Source: an uncultured Leptolyngbya sp.
GTDB lineage: Bacteria; Cyanobacteriota; Cyanobacteriia; Phormidesmidales; Phormidesmidaceae
Assembly (NCBI GenBank): GCA_937899365.1
Contig: CALBPH010000100.1
Coordinates: 1 to 21,863, forward strand
Reading direction: 5' to 3'
Length of the DNA stretch: 21,863 nt
Numbering within the stretch: position 1 is the first letter of the stretch; each line of letters begins with the position of its first letter. This document shows, piece by piece, positions 14,233-21,863 of this stretch. The notes below the pieces were generated by a model. The model was not told where the DNA came from. It did not search any database and worked only from the letters and a program-made list of their open reading frames with translations. The position numbers and the translations under genes are program-made.

Positions 14233-14848
14233 CTAGCTGCTCTGGTGGGCGATAGCCCGGTGTGCCCGAGATCAAAATGGGTTCATCGGCGACCTGAGTC
14301 TCCTCTATCCGCTGCACTAGGCCAAAGTCCACCAGATAAACCTGGCCCAGCGTAGAGCTAGAGGGATTATTAAGGACTAAGCTGCTGGGTTTAATATCGC
14401 GGTGGATGATCGTGGGCTGCTGGCCGTGGAGATAGTCAAGGATACCTAGGATCTGATAGGCCAACTTGCGGATGTCTTGCTCGCTAAAGGGTCGTTGCTC
14501 GTTGATTAGGGCATAGAGAGACTGCCCTTCAACGTAGGCTTGCACCACCATCAGACCGCTATAGCTGTGTTCATTAATTTCAAAACTATCTAAGTAGGCG
14601 GGAATCGCCGGATGGTCTAAGGTTTTTAATACCGCAATCTCTTGGCGAAAGCGCTTTGTGTCGGCGGGCTGGAGCGGGTCGTCAAAACACAAGTATTTGA
14701 TCACGACTAGACTGTTGCGGCTGTGGTCATAGCCCAGTAGTGTTCTGCGGCCCAGTCGTGCTCCCAGGGTTTGTCGAATACTGTAGCGATCGCGGAGTCG
14801 CGGTGCCGGTTGCGATGTGGTTTGTTGTAGGGCGTTGGAAGAAGTCAT
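14006..14848 (-). CDS. Ser/Thr protein kinase, N-terminal part (frameshifted)
   Basis: This is a Hanks-type kinase catalytic domain. The glycine loop is weak (LGARLGRRTLLG, 28-39). The ATP-binding Lys is K51 in VVIKYL, the catalytic loop HRDIKPSSLVLN is at 149-160 with D151, DFG at 174-176, the activation-segment end GTPGYRPPEQ at 195-204, and the subdomain IX Asp is in TDLYSLG (213-219). After residue 219 the frame is lost and the last ~61 residues are meaningless. The break falls at CTTGGGGCAC (near 14191-14196). One extra G, or an 11-bp deletion between short GGG repeats removing ATL-like residues, would explain it. All catalytic residues are present upstream of the break. The gene is divergent from argC with 104 bases between. 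Confidence 0.8.
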   Translation of the reverse strand: MTSSNALQQTTSQPAPRLRDRYSIRQTLGARLGRRTLLGYDHSRNSLVVIKYLCFDDPLQPADTKRFRQEIAVLKTLDHPAIPAYLDSFEINEHSYSGLMVVQAYVEGQSLYALINEQRPFSEQDIRKLAYQILGILDYLHGQQPTIIHRDIKPSSLVLNNPSSSTLGQVYLVDFGLVQRIEETQVADEPILISGTPGYRPPEQLGDRASPATDLYSLGALSHGPTSQRLAPAGTTDVVWPGTGAHEPSPQGLATLADSAQTTQTTDFSPGSAPGVRAGG

Positions 14849-14952
14849 GGACTGTTGAGTGTTCGCCTATCATCCATCAGCATGCCCGATTGAATAGCTG
14901 GGGTAGCGGGTTTAGAATGACACCCAGTGTTGAGGGATCTACAGGAGTTGCC

Positions 14953-15915
14953 ATGGTTCAGCCCAAGGTTTTTATTGATGGTGAAGCGGGCACAACGGGC
15001 CTACAGATCTATTCGCGGTTGGCCCAACGAGAGGATGTCACCGTTGTTAGCATTGACCCGGCTAAGCGCAAGGATGTGGCTGAGCGGGCCCGGCTGATTG
15101 ACTCCGTAGATGTGGCGATTCTCTGTTTGCCCGATGCCGCTGCCCGTGAAGTGGTGGCGTTAGTGTCAAGCCCTACGGTCAAAATTTTAGATGCCAGTAC
15201 GGCCCATCGCACCGATCCAGATTGGGCCTATGGGTTTCCAGAACTGGCACCGGGACAGCGAAAGGCTATTGCCAAGGCGCACCGAGTGAGCAATCCGGGC
15301 TGCTACCCAACCGGGTTTTTAGCGGCGATTAAACCCCTGGTGGCGTCTGGATTAATTCCGGCCAGTTTTCCGGTGACGATTAATGCCATTTCAGGATATT
15401 CCGGCGGTGGGCGTAAGCTGATTGAGGTTTATGGCGAGTATAGCGGGGAGGCAGAACCGCCATACCCCTATGGGGTGTACGGTCTCACCTTTGGCCATAA
15501 GCATGTGCAGGAAATGCACACCTATTCGGGGCTGGCCCATGCGCCCCTGTTTTTACCGGCCGTAGGGGCATTTGAGCAGGGCATGCTGGTGCAGGTGCCG
15601 TTGCCGCTGTGGACCTTGGACAATCCGCCCACGGGTCAGCAGCTGTGGGATGTGCTGGCTGACTACTATGGGGCAGAGCCGTTTGTGCAGGTTAATGCCC
15701 TGGGGGATGCGGGGGAACCGCGCGATCGCAAATTCCTAGATACCAAGACGGCCAATGGCACCAATCAGGTACAGCTGTTTGTCTTTGCCAATGACGACAC
15801 CCACGAAGCCCTGGTAGCTGCCCGTTTAGACAATCTGGGTAAAGGGGCCTCAGGAGCCGCTGTGCAAAATATGAACATTATGTTGGGGCTGCCGGAACAG
15901 ACAGGCTTGATTTAA
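14953..15915 (+). CDS. argC: N-acetyl-gamma-glutamyl-phosphate reductase, short (type 2) form
   Basis: This 320-residue enzyme reduces N-acetyl-glutamyl phosphate to the semialdehyde with NADPH, the third step of arginine synthesis in the cytoplasm. KVFIDGEAGTTGLQIYSRL (5-23) is the nucleotide-binding start typical of the shorter ArgC group, RVSNPGCYPTG (111-121) holds the catalytic Cys117, and NAISGYSGGGRK follows. A long in-frame extension upstream to 14740 is possible, but the ATG at 14953 has AGGAG 7-12 bases before it, and family members begin exactly here, so I choose it. The common cyanobacterial ArgC is the longer type 1 (about 350 residues); whether that also exists here cannot be seen. 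Confidence 0.92.
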   Translation: MVQPKVFIDGEAGTTGLQIYSRLAQREDVTVVSIDPAKRKDVAERARLIDSVDVAILCLPDAAAREVVALVSSPTVKILDASTAHRTDPDWAYGFPELAPGQRKAIAKAHRVSNPGCYPTGFLAAIKPLVASGLIPASFPVTINAISGYSGGGRKLIEVYGEYSGEAEPPYPYGVYGLTFGHKHVQEMHTYSGLAHAPLFLPAVGAFEQGMLVQVPLPLWTLDNPPTGQQLWDVLADYYGAEPFVQVNALGDAGEPRDRKFLDTKTANGTNQVQLFVFANDDTHEALVAARLDNLGKGASGAAVQNMNIMLGLPEQTGLI

Positions 15916-15930
15916 AGTCGTTATCTACAG

Positions 15931-16059
15931 ACAGTGGGAGTCAAAAAAAGAGGAGTCGCTAACCACTAGCCACTCCTGCTTAGAGACTTAATTATTCCCA
16001 CTGTGGAAGACACGAATTCTCGAATTACGAGAATCCTCGGGGGAGAATGATGGCTCCCC
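15931..16059 (+). other. Hairpin-rich, possibly structured RNA region downstream of argC
   Basis: An outer pair ACAGTGGGA (15931-15939) / TCCCACTGT (15996-16004) encloses a near-perfect inner stem: AGGAGT-C-GCTA pairs with TAGC-C-ACTCCT (15951-15977, single C-C mismatch). Two more hairpins follow: ATTCTCG/CGAGAAT (16016-16034) and GGGGAG/CTCCCC (16040-16059). No T-run follows the first, so it is not a simple terminator. It could be the argC 3' end, or a leader RNA of the downstream genes. Confidence 0.4.
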
Positions 16060-16124
16060 TACACCCATGACCTTGAGAAGGTTTTTCCCTCAGTACCAGT
16101 TGTTGTCACTGTGGCTGAAAGCTA

Positions 16125-16307
16125 GTGCGTTTGGATAGTACCCAACTGGGTACTTCTAACGGCAGTAGCTTTGGCGGCAGCATCTTTGGCGGCAGTAGCT
16201 TTGGCGGCAGCATCTTTGGCCCAATGTCCGGAATGCTGAATGATCCTGGGGTAATGATCAACAGCATTGCTACCACCAATGCGAACGCGTCGATCTACAT
16301 TATTTGA
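16125..16307 (+). CDS. Small Gly/Ser/Phe repeat ORF (hypothetical)
   Basis: A 60-codon ORF with a possible GTG start encodes four pentapeptide units GSSFG-GSIFG-GSSFG-GSIFG (residues 13-32), then PMSGMLNDPGVMINSIATTNANASIYII. The DNA under the repeats is two perfect 30-bp copies (16161-16220). Its stop overlaps a TTG that is in frame with the following DUF1350 gene. No ribosome binding site is evident, and I do not recognise the family. It could be a small structural or precursor-type peptide, or merely a repeat that stays open. Evidence for translation is weak. Confidence 0.35.
   Translation: MRLDSTQLGTSNGSSFGGSIFGGSSFGGSIFGPMSGMLNDPGVMINSIATTNANASIYII
16161..16220 (+). repeat. Tandem repeat, two perfect 30-bp copies
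   Basis: 16161-16190 and 16191-16220 are identical. Each is made of two related 15-base halves (GGCAGTAGCTTTGGC and GGCAGCATCTTTGGC). The period is a multiple of three and the reading frame stays open through both copies. Confidence 0.9.
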
Positions 16308-16366
16308 GGATCGCGGCGCTGACTGCCCACAGCGGCTCTAGGAGTCTATGTATACCTGATTGCACC

Positions 16367-17398
16367 ATGGTTTTATCCTCACCTAACGCCGCTAGTTTTA
16401 AGTTTGTACCCTGTGCCCACAGTTGGGTTGCCCTCCATCCCCAACCTAAGGGGGTGATTCAATTTATCGGTAGCGGTTTCTGGGGAACCGTGCCAACGCT
16501 CACCTATCGTCATTTTCTAAAAAGTCTTTTTGAGGCTGGCTATACCATTGTGGCCATACCGTTTCGGTTTGCCTGTCGCCACTGGTCTGTGGCCCTCGAC
16601 CTGTTAGACGAGCACTACGCGGTACGGGTGGCAATCATTGAGGCGGCTATCGCCCTGGGCTACGATCCGACGATTTACTTAAACCCTGTCACCTATGGAT
16701 GGATTGGCCATGGTGTCGGGTGTCGATATGTGGCGCTGCTAGAAATCTTGAGTTCACCCATGGAGGTGCTAGCAACGTATTTTCAGCAGCTAGGACCCAA
16801 TCTAGACGAGAAACATCAACAGTTTCAACACATTCGTCAGGGCTTATCCGCCCTTGGTGAGAGTTTACGCCAGATGGAGACTCGACTTCAGCGACTGACC
16901 GGTGAGACGATGGACTACGGTCAACCTTCGATTAAGCATGAGGCGTCCCTATTAATTGCCCCTGTGATGACGGACTGGGTTACCGCCATCCCCATCAACT
17001 CGCTGCGGCGGCTGGTGAATCAGCTGATTGGGGTCTATCCCACGGTTGAACAAACCCATGAGCTGATTGAACACAGTCAGCAGTTCCATTTGACCGGGTT
17101 AATTCAGTTTGCGCGCGATCGCATCGCTGCCGATACCTGTCAGCGGTTGATGCAAGAACAGCCCCACATTCGACGGCGGTTGCTAAAGGGGAGCCATTTG
17201 GAGCCCGTGGGTATCCGGATAGGGCAGTGCATCATAGACTTTAACCCCCTAGACAAACTGATCCAGCCCCTGAGCTGTCGAGACCTGGAGTACAAATCTA
17301 CGACTCTGCTCAATCGGTTGCGGACATCGTCCCCCCTGTCGCCCTGTCAGGCTGGCAGACGAGCCAGTGCCACCAGGCGCAGAGCGATGGCTGCTTAG
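16367..17398 (+). CDS. DUF1350 family protein (alpha/beta-hydrolase-like) lacking the nucleophile serine
   Basis: With the ATG at 16367 this is a 343-residue DUF1350 protein: FKFVPCAHSWVALHPQPKGVIQFIG near the N-terminus (11-35), GTVPTLTYRHFLKSLFEAGYTIVAIPFRF (40-68), WIGHGVGCRYVALLEILS (112-129), and LIAPVMTDW further on. The family has an alpha/beta-hydrolase-like fold, and its GHS-x-G elbow normally carries the nucleophile Ser; here it reads GHGVG (Gly116, codon GGT), so hydrolase activity is doubtful. The basic, low-complexity C-terminus (CQAGRRASATRRRAMAA) looks non-conserved. An alternative TTG start at 16304 overlaps the stop of the small repeat ORF and would add 21 residues, but the family usually starts only a few residues before FKF. 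Substrate unknown. Confidence 0.8.
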   Translation: MVLSSPNAASFKFVPCAHSWVALHPQPKGVIQFIGSGFWGTVPTLTYRHFLKSLFEAGYTIVAIPFRFACRHWSVALDLLDEHYAVRVAIIEAAIALGYDPTIYLNPVTYGWIGHGVGCRYVALLEILSSPMEVLATYFQQLGPNLDEKHQQFQHIRQGLSALGESLRQMETRLQRLTGETMDYGQPSIKHEASLLIAPVMTDWVTAIPINSLRRLVNQLIGVYPTVEQTHELIEHSQQFHLTGLIQFARDRIAADTCQRLMQEQPHIRRRLLKGSHLEPVGIRIGQCIIDFNPLDKLIQPLSCRDLEYKSTTLLNRLRTSSPLSPCQAGRRASATRRRAMAA

Positions 17399-17485
17399 AC
17401 AGCGGGCCGTATTGCCTTTCCTGTCTTTCCTCTTCCCTGTCTGTTAAGCCATTCTGCAGTATGCCTGTTAGCTAGCTAAGCCCTA

Positions 17486-17491
17486 TATAAT
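17486..17491 (+). promoter_or_regulatory. Possible -10 box for the SNF2 helicase gene
   Basis: TATAAT lies 35 bases upstream of the helicase ATG, in a short AT-rich patch after a TAGCTAGCTA palindrome. No good -35 box is seen 17 bases upstream, so it is only a candidate sigma-70 promoter. Confidence 0.3.
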
Positions 17492-17526
17492 TAACCGTTT
17501 AGGCACGCGCTTTACGGTTGAGGTAA

Positions 17527-20500
17527 ATGGATAGCTGGATGGATGATGAGATCGATTTTGAGGAGCTGCGATCGCAACTGTTTGATACCTATGAGCAGCA
17601 GGCCCCGTTGGGCAAAGCCATTGTCCAACTGCTATCGGTGTTCTATGGCCCCACCAGTATTGCGAACATTACCACGGCCCTAAATGCCATTGGCATCACC
17701 ACAAAAACAGGTAAAAAAATAACCCCAGCCAATCTCAGGCCCCAGATTACTCGGCTGCTAGAGATCCAGCTGCTGATCTACGGTGGCGGGCACCTGCCCC
17801 AGTGCAACCCCCTAATTGTGGAAATGGTGACTCGACAGGTCGCTACCCTGGACCTATTCGAACCCATGCTTCAAGGGGTAGCCAACATCTTTCACCCTCG
17901 CCGTGGCTATGGCGGGCAGGCTAACCGCGTACGCCATATTTGTCGCTCCAAAGATGAGCTGTATCGTGAAGCCCGTCTGGCTCTTTATCAGCAAGACTAT
18001 AAGATATTACCCCAGCTGTTTCTCGACTATAGCAACTACAACTACTACGCAAATCCAATTGCCCTAGAAGACTTTCTTCTAGATGTGGCCAATAATCCCT
18101 TCGATGCCGATTGGCTGCGCACCCTGCCATCTGAATATCACGGCACGGTTTTGAAAGTACTTTTGGTTGAATCAACTGCGCTGTTAGAGCCTGCCGATGA
18201 CTTGTTGGCCCAGCTAGAGGAGCATACCAATAACTCCAACGAACTCAGGGTTTTATTGGTGGAGCAATATCTATTACGCAATCGGCTGGCTGAGGCTGAA
18301 GCGGTCCTAGATACTGTTGTGGATGAGCCATCCCAGGTCTACGGAACGGCTCTGCGGGGTACCCTGGCCCTGATGCTAGGAGAAATTAATCTCTCGCTAG
18401 ATTACTATGCCACGGCCACTAAACTGGCCCGTAAGCAGTTAAACAAAAAAGCTGTTATTGGCGGCGTTGCCGGTCTGTTTTACATGTTGGCCCTCATCAA
18501 GTCGGGGCAGCCTAAGCACCTCAAACAGGCCATTTCAATCAGCACCCCACTGATGCAGGGCTCCGGCTATCTCAGCAATACCTACCAATTACTCCACGAA
18601 CTGGCTCTCCTGCACCAGGGGCAGCTGGCTGCGCGCCAGAGGCTGTTGGAACTCATTGAATGTTATAGAGACGATGAGACCGACAGTTTTGGCCTATTCT
18701 TTAGCCTGCTATGTCTCTACTGGCTTGATGAAGATGAAGCTAAAGCCGTATTACCCCGTCCCCTGGCGCTATTTGCAGAGCAGGCCCAGGAGGCCGGAAT
18801 GGGTTGGCTGGCTATGGAAGCCGCTGAACTTTTGAGCCGTTTGGCACCTGAGAGTGACTATGCCCAGTGGTGTGCCGGGCGCGCCAGCGTTTCCATTGTA
18901 GATACCCTACAACCCCAAAGCACCTGGGAGCTGAGTTTAAAGGCATTGACCAATGTTGCTGGTCCGGCGACGCGCAGCACCCCAAAAAGCGAACGCCGAT
19001 TGGCCTGGTTTTTAACCCTGTACACCAAGCACTGGATGCTGCAGCCCAAGGAACAAAAAATGAGCGCCAAGGGAGGGTGGACCAAAGGTCGGGCGGTTGC
19101 CTTGAGCCGATTGGCCAAAAATGCATCGGAATTTGACTATCTTACCAACCAAGATCTTCAGGTCTGTAATCAAATTAAGTACGACTACTATTCCGGGTCT
19201 CAATATACCCTCAACCGGGATGCTGTTATCACTCTGGTGGGGCATCCTCTGGTGTTTTGGGAAGAGTCTCCTACGGTGCGTGTGGAGATTGTCTCGGCCA
19301 CACCGGAGCTGGTTATTGAACAAAAAGGCGATGGTTCCCTCACGCTGTTTATGGAGCCTGCCATTAGCCCTGGCGACGGGATTACCCTGGTCAAAGAAAC
19401 CCCGACACGGGTCAAAGTTCTGGAGGTGAATACTGAGCACCATCGCATTGCCGAGATCCTAGGAAAACGCAATCAGCTCACAGTGCCAGCGGCGGGACAG
19501 GAGCAGGTGCTAGCGGCGATTCAGTCCGTATCGAGTTTGGTGACAATTCACTCAGATATTGGCGGTGAGATGGACGATATGGAAACCATCGAAGCCGACG
19601 CCAAACCCCACATCCATCTGATGCCTGCGGGGGCCGGTCTAAAACTATCGATGTTGACCCGGCCCTTTCCCAATTCTGGCGCATACTACCCGCCGGGAAC
19701 GGGGCGTAAGACGGTGATCGCCGAGATTGATGGCAAACGCTCCCAAGCCACCCGCGATTTATCCATGGAAAAGCGCCTGGCTGACGATGTCCAGCAGGCC
19801 TGCCCTGCCCTAACTGTGAGTGAATCAGCTGAGGGGGAATGGATTTTAGATGAACCAGAAACCTGTTTAGAGCTGTTGTTGCAGCTCGAGGCTGTGGAAG
19901 AAAATATTGTTTTAGAGTGGCCCGAAGGAGAGAAGCTCAAGATTCAAAATAAGGCCGGTATCGATGGCTGGCGTCTGCAAATTAAGCAGGAACAGGATTG
20001 GTTTTCGGTGAGCGGTGAGCTGGAGCTGGACGATGGTAGCGTCATGGATATGCAGGCGCTGCTGTCCCTGCTGGACCAAACATCAAGCCGGTTTGTCCCC
20101 ATTGGTGATGGTCAATTTTTAGCCCTGACCCAAGCATTTCGTAAACGGCTAGATGAGTTTCGGGCCTACTCAGAGCGCCATGGTAAAGGGGCAAGATTTC
20201 ACCCCTTAGCCGCCCTGGCCCTAGAGGAAACGTTAGATGAAGTGGGCCAGCTCAAAGCTGATACCAAATGGAAGTCCCATATTAAGAAGCTGAAAGAGTC
20301 TAAGACCGTTGCCCCAGACGTGCCTTCCACGCTGCAGGCTGAGCTGCGAGACTATCAGCAGGAAGGCTTTCATTGGCTAGCTCAATTGGCCCATTGGGGG
20401 GTAGGAGCCTGTCTTGCCGATGATATGGGGTTGGGTAAAACTCTCCAGGCACTGGCGGTAATTTTGCTGCGAGCCCCCGAAGGGCCCACACTGGTTGTGG

Positions 20501-21720
20501 CCCCCACTAGCGTTGGGGCTAATTGGATTAGCGAAGCCCAGCGATTTGCCCCGACGCAAAATGAGATGCAGCTGGGCAGCGGCGATCGTCAGGCGACGGT
20601 GGATCAGCGCAGCGGCTTTGATTTGTTGGTGTGTAGCTATGGCCTTTTGCAACAGCCCGATGTTGCCGAGCTGTTGGCGGAGGTTGAATGGCAAACCATT
20701 GTTCTAGATGAGGCCCAGGCGATTAAAAATAGCGCTACCAAGCGTTCCCAAGCCGCGATGAAACTCAAGGGTGGCTTTAAGGTGCTAACGACGGGGACCC
20801 CGATTGAGAATCATTTGGGAGAGCTGTGGAATTTGTTCCGGTTTATTAACCCTGGACTGCTGGGATCTTTGGACAAGTTTAACCAGCGGTTTGCCACCCC
20901 GATTGAGCGTCATCAAGACAAGCAGGCTCGCTTGCGGCTGAAGAAACTCATTCAACCCTTTATGCTGCGTCGTACGAAGGCCCAGGTGCTGGACGAACTG
21001 CCCTCGCGGACTGAGATTACGCTCCATGTGGAGCTGAGCGGTGAGGAGAAGGCGCTGTATGAGGCCCTGCGGCGAGATGCGATCGCAAAACTCACCAATA
21101 CCGATGCCAAGGCAGGAGCCAAACACCTGCAGGTCCTCGCCGAGATTACCCGACTGCGGCGCATGTGCTGCAATCCAAAGCTGGTGGCACCGGGGGTGGC
21201 TCCCGCTAGCGCCAAGCTACAGCTGTTTGGCGAGGTATTAGAAGAACTGCTCAGCAACCGTCACAAAGCCCTGGTATTCAGTCAGTTTGTCGATCATCTG
21301 ACTATTTTGCGCAACTTCTTAGATGAGCAAAACATTCCCTATCAGTATCTAGATGGCAGTACCCCCGCCAAACAACGTAAGCAGCGCGTAGATGCGTTTC
21401 AAGCCGGTGACGGCAATGTATTTTTAATCAGTCTCAAAGCAGGGGGGACCGGTCTGAACCTCACGGCTGCTGACTATGTCATTCATATGGACCCCTGGTG
21501 GAACCCGGCGGTGGAAGACCAGGCCTCGGACCGGGCCCATCGCATTGGGCAAACCCGTCCGGTAACCATTTACCGTTTAGTCACGAAAGGCACCATCGAG
21601 GAGAAAATTGTGGAACTGCATAACAAGAAAAGAGACCTGGCCGATAGCCTGTTAGAAGGCTCCGATATTAGCGGTAAGCTCTCCACCGATGCGCTGCTAC
21701 AGCTGATGAGCGAGGTTTAA
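17527..21720 (+). CDS. Large SNF2-family helicase (Swi2/Snf2 ATPase) with N-terminal winged-helix/TPR-like region
   Basis: This 1397-residue protein has the SNF2 ATPase at its C-terminus. Walker A is ADDMGLGKT (964-972), Walker B VLDEAQ (1059-1064), motif III TTGTPIENHLGELWNLF, then the helicase-C lobe with LVFSQFVDHL, YLDGSTPAKQR, LISLKAGGTGLNLT and SDRAHRIGQ (H1338, R1339). It is therefore a dsDNA translocase expected to remodel protein-DNA or RNA polymerase-DNA complexes. The first ~110 residues look like a winged helix (GPTSIANITTALNAIGITTKTGKKITPANLRPQI); about 200-420 is a helical, TPR-like region; the middle (550-900) is a beta-rich SNF2-associated part. The start is supported by GAGG just upstream, and a hairpin follows. 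It is larger than RapA or typical HepA. Its precise role is unknown. Confidence 0.92.
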   Translation: MDSWMDDEIDFEELRSQLFDTYEQQAPLGKAIVQLLSVFYGPTSIANITTALNAIGITTKTGKKITPANLRPQITRLLEIQLLIYGGGHLPQCNPLIVEMVTRQVATLDLFEPMLQGVANIFHPRRGYGGQANRVRHICRSKDELYREARLALYQQDYKILPQLFLDYSNYNYYANPIALEDFLLDVANNPFDADWLRTLPSEYHGTVLKVLLVESTALLEPADDLLAQLEEHTNNSNELRVLLVEQYLLRNRLAEAEAVLDTVVDEPSQVYGTALRGTLALMLGEINLSLDYYATATKLARKQLNKKAVIGGVAGLFYMLALIKSGQPKHLKQAISISTPLMQGSGYLSNTYQLLHELALLHQGQLAARQRLLELIECYRDDETDSFGLFFSLLCLYWLDEDEAKAVLPRPLALFAEQAQEAGMGWLAMEAAELLSRLAPESDYAQWCAGRASVSIVDTLQPQSTWELSLKALTNVAGPATRSTPKSERRLAWFLTLYTKHWMLQPKEQKMSAKGGWTKGRAVALSRLAKNASEFDYLTNQDLQVCNQIKYDYYSGSQYTLNRDAVITLVGHPLVFWEESPTVRVEIVSATPELVIEQKGDGSLTLFMEPAISPGDGITLVKETPTRVKVLEVNTEHHRIAEILGKRNQLTVPAAGQEQVLAAIQSVSSLVTIHSDIGGEMDDMETIEADAKPHIHLMPAGAGLKLSMLTRPFPNSGAYYPPGTGRKTVIAEIDGKRSQATRDLSMEKRLADDVQQACPALTVSESAEGEWILDEPETCLELLLQLEAVEENIVLEWPEGEKLKIQNKAGIDGWRLQIKQEQDWFSVSGELELDDGSVMDMQALLSLLDQTSSRFVPIGDGQFLALTQAFRKRLDEFRAYSERHGKGARFHPLAALALEETLDEVGQLKADTKWKSHIKKLKESKTVAPDVPSTLQAELRDYQQEGFHWLAQLAHWGVGACLADDMGLGKTLQALAVILLRAPEGPTLVVAPTSVGANWISEAQRFAPTQNEMQLGSGDRQATVDQRSGFDLLVCSYGLLQQPDVAELLAEVEWQTIVLDEAQAIKNSATKRSQAAMKLKGGFKVLTTGTPIENHLGELWNLFRFINPGLLGSLDKFNQRFATPIERHQDKQARLRLKKLIQPFMLRRTKAQVLDELPSRTEITLHVELSGEEKALYEALRRDAIAKLTNTDAKAGAKHLQVLAEITRLRRMCCNPKLVAPGVAPASAKLQLFGEVLEELLSNRHKALVFSQFVDHLTILRNFLDEQNIPYQYLDGSTPAKQRKQRVDAFQAGDGNVFLISLKAGGTGLNLTAADYVIHMDPWWNPAVEDQASDRAHRIGQTRPVTIYRLVTKGTIEEKIVELHNKKRDLADSLLEGSDISGKLSTDALLQLMSEV

Positions 21721-21770
21721 AGTGCTGGTTCAGCCATGGGGGCCTAACCAACGACAAGCTGTGACAACCC

Positions 21771-21795
21771 CAAAAGCTTCACACGTAAGCTTTTG
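21771..21795 (+). terminator. Terminator-like hairpin after the SNF2 helicase gene
   Basis: CAAAAGCTT (21771-21779) pairs perfectly with AAGCTTTTG (21787-21795) over 9 bp with a 7-base loop. It lies 50 bases after the stop codon, and T-runs are present within the stem's 3' arm. It is a plausible intrinsic terminator of modest strength and, being symmetric, could work on both strands. Confidence 0.6.
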
Positions 21796-21863
21796 TAAAC
21801 GTTGGCATATAGAGGATTTTACTGGTTCATAGGCATATCTCAGCACGGACAGCTGATGAACTG

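Noticed and set aside
14740..14952. 71-residue N-terminal extension of argC
   Set aside because: It overlaps the start of the divergent kinase gene, is not conserved in ArgC, and the ATG at 14953 has its own AGGAG site.
16161..16220. CRISPR-like array
   Set aside because: The 30-bp copies are directly adjacent with no spacers, and they lie in an open reading frame.
17527..21720. Anti-phage DISARM- or SNF2-based defence island
   Set aside because: No methyltransferase, nuclease, PLD or other defence partner is next to the SNF2 gene; neighbours are DUF1350 and argC.

Overview
The window comes from a cyanobacterium. It carries photosystem I genes (psaA, psaB, psaL, psaI), a cyanobacterial-type RNA polymerase omega gene (rpoZ), sipA, a class II fructose-bisphosphate aldolase, and DUF1818 and DUF1350 genes typical of cyanobacteria. 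The octamer GCGATCGC (HIP1) occurs ten times in 21.9 kb (starts near 415, 7386, 8096, 9735, 12076, 14786, 15722, 17115, 17568 and 21079), far above chance. I cannot name the genus.

Layout. 1-806 (minus): a repeat-containing cell-wall type protein interrupted by an in-frame TAG. 1136-2239 (minus): a DUF1818 gene, a small secreted protein and rpoZ. 2461-3504 (plus): a SAM-dependent methyltransferase. 3737-5532 (minus): fructose-bisphosphate aldolase, tRNA-Lys(UUU) and sipA. 5928-11253 (minus): the photosystem I block, transcribed psaA, psaB, psaL, psaI. 11254-11985: a long AT-rich divergent spacer. 11986-12780 (plus): a voltage-gated K+ channel with a C-terminal zinc ribbon. 12808-14848 (minus): a hypothetical gene and a frameshifted Ser/Thr kinase. 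14953-15915 (plus): argC of the short type. 15931-16307: a hairpin-rich stretch and a tiny Gly/Ser/Phe repeat ORF. 16367-17398 (plus): DUF1350. 17527-21720 (plus): a 1397-residue SNF2 helicase.

The most notable signal is damage to, or unusual chemistry in, otherwise well-conserved genes. PsaA lacks one of the two cysteines that ligate the 4Fe-4S cluster FX (Trp in its place, a new Cys four residues later). psaB has lost about 28 nt and is frameshifted. A Ser/Thr kinase is frameshifted at a G-run, and the repeat protein at the left edge has a nonsense codon at a conserved Lys. These could be real decay of a second or disused psaAB copy, or sequence/assembly error; raw reads would decide.

Other items are two inverted-orientation copies of a ~90-bp MITE-like element (851-942 and 5702-5791), three hairpins between psaB and psaL, a 19-bp palindrome in the psaA upstream region, and a DUF1350 protein lacking the usual nucleophile serine. 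I found no CRISPR array, phage, defence island or complete insertion sequence, and no convincing wholly new multi-gene system.
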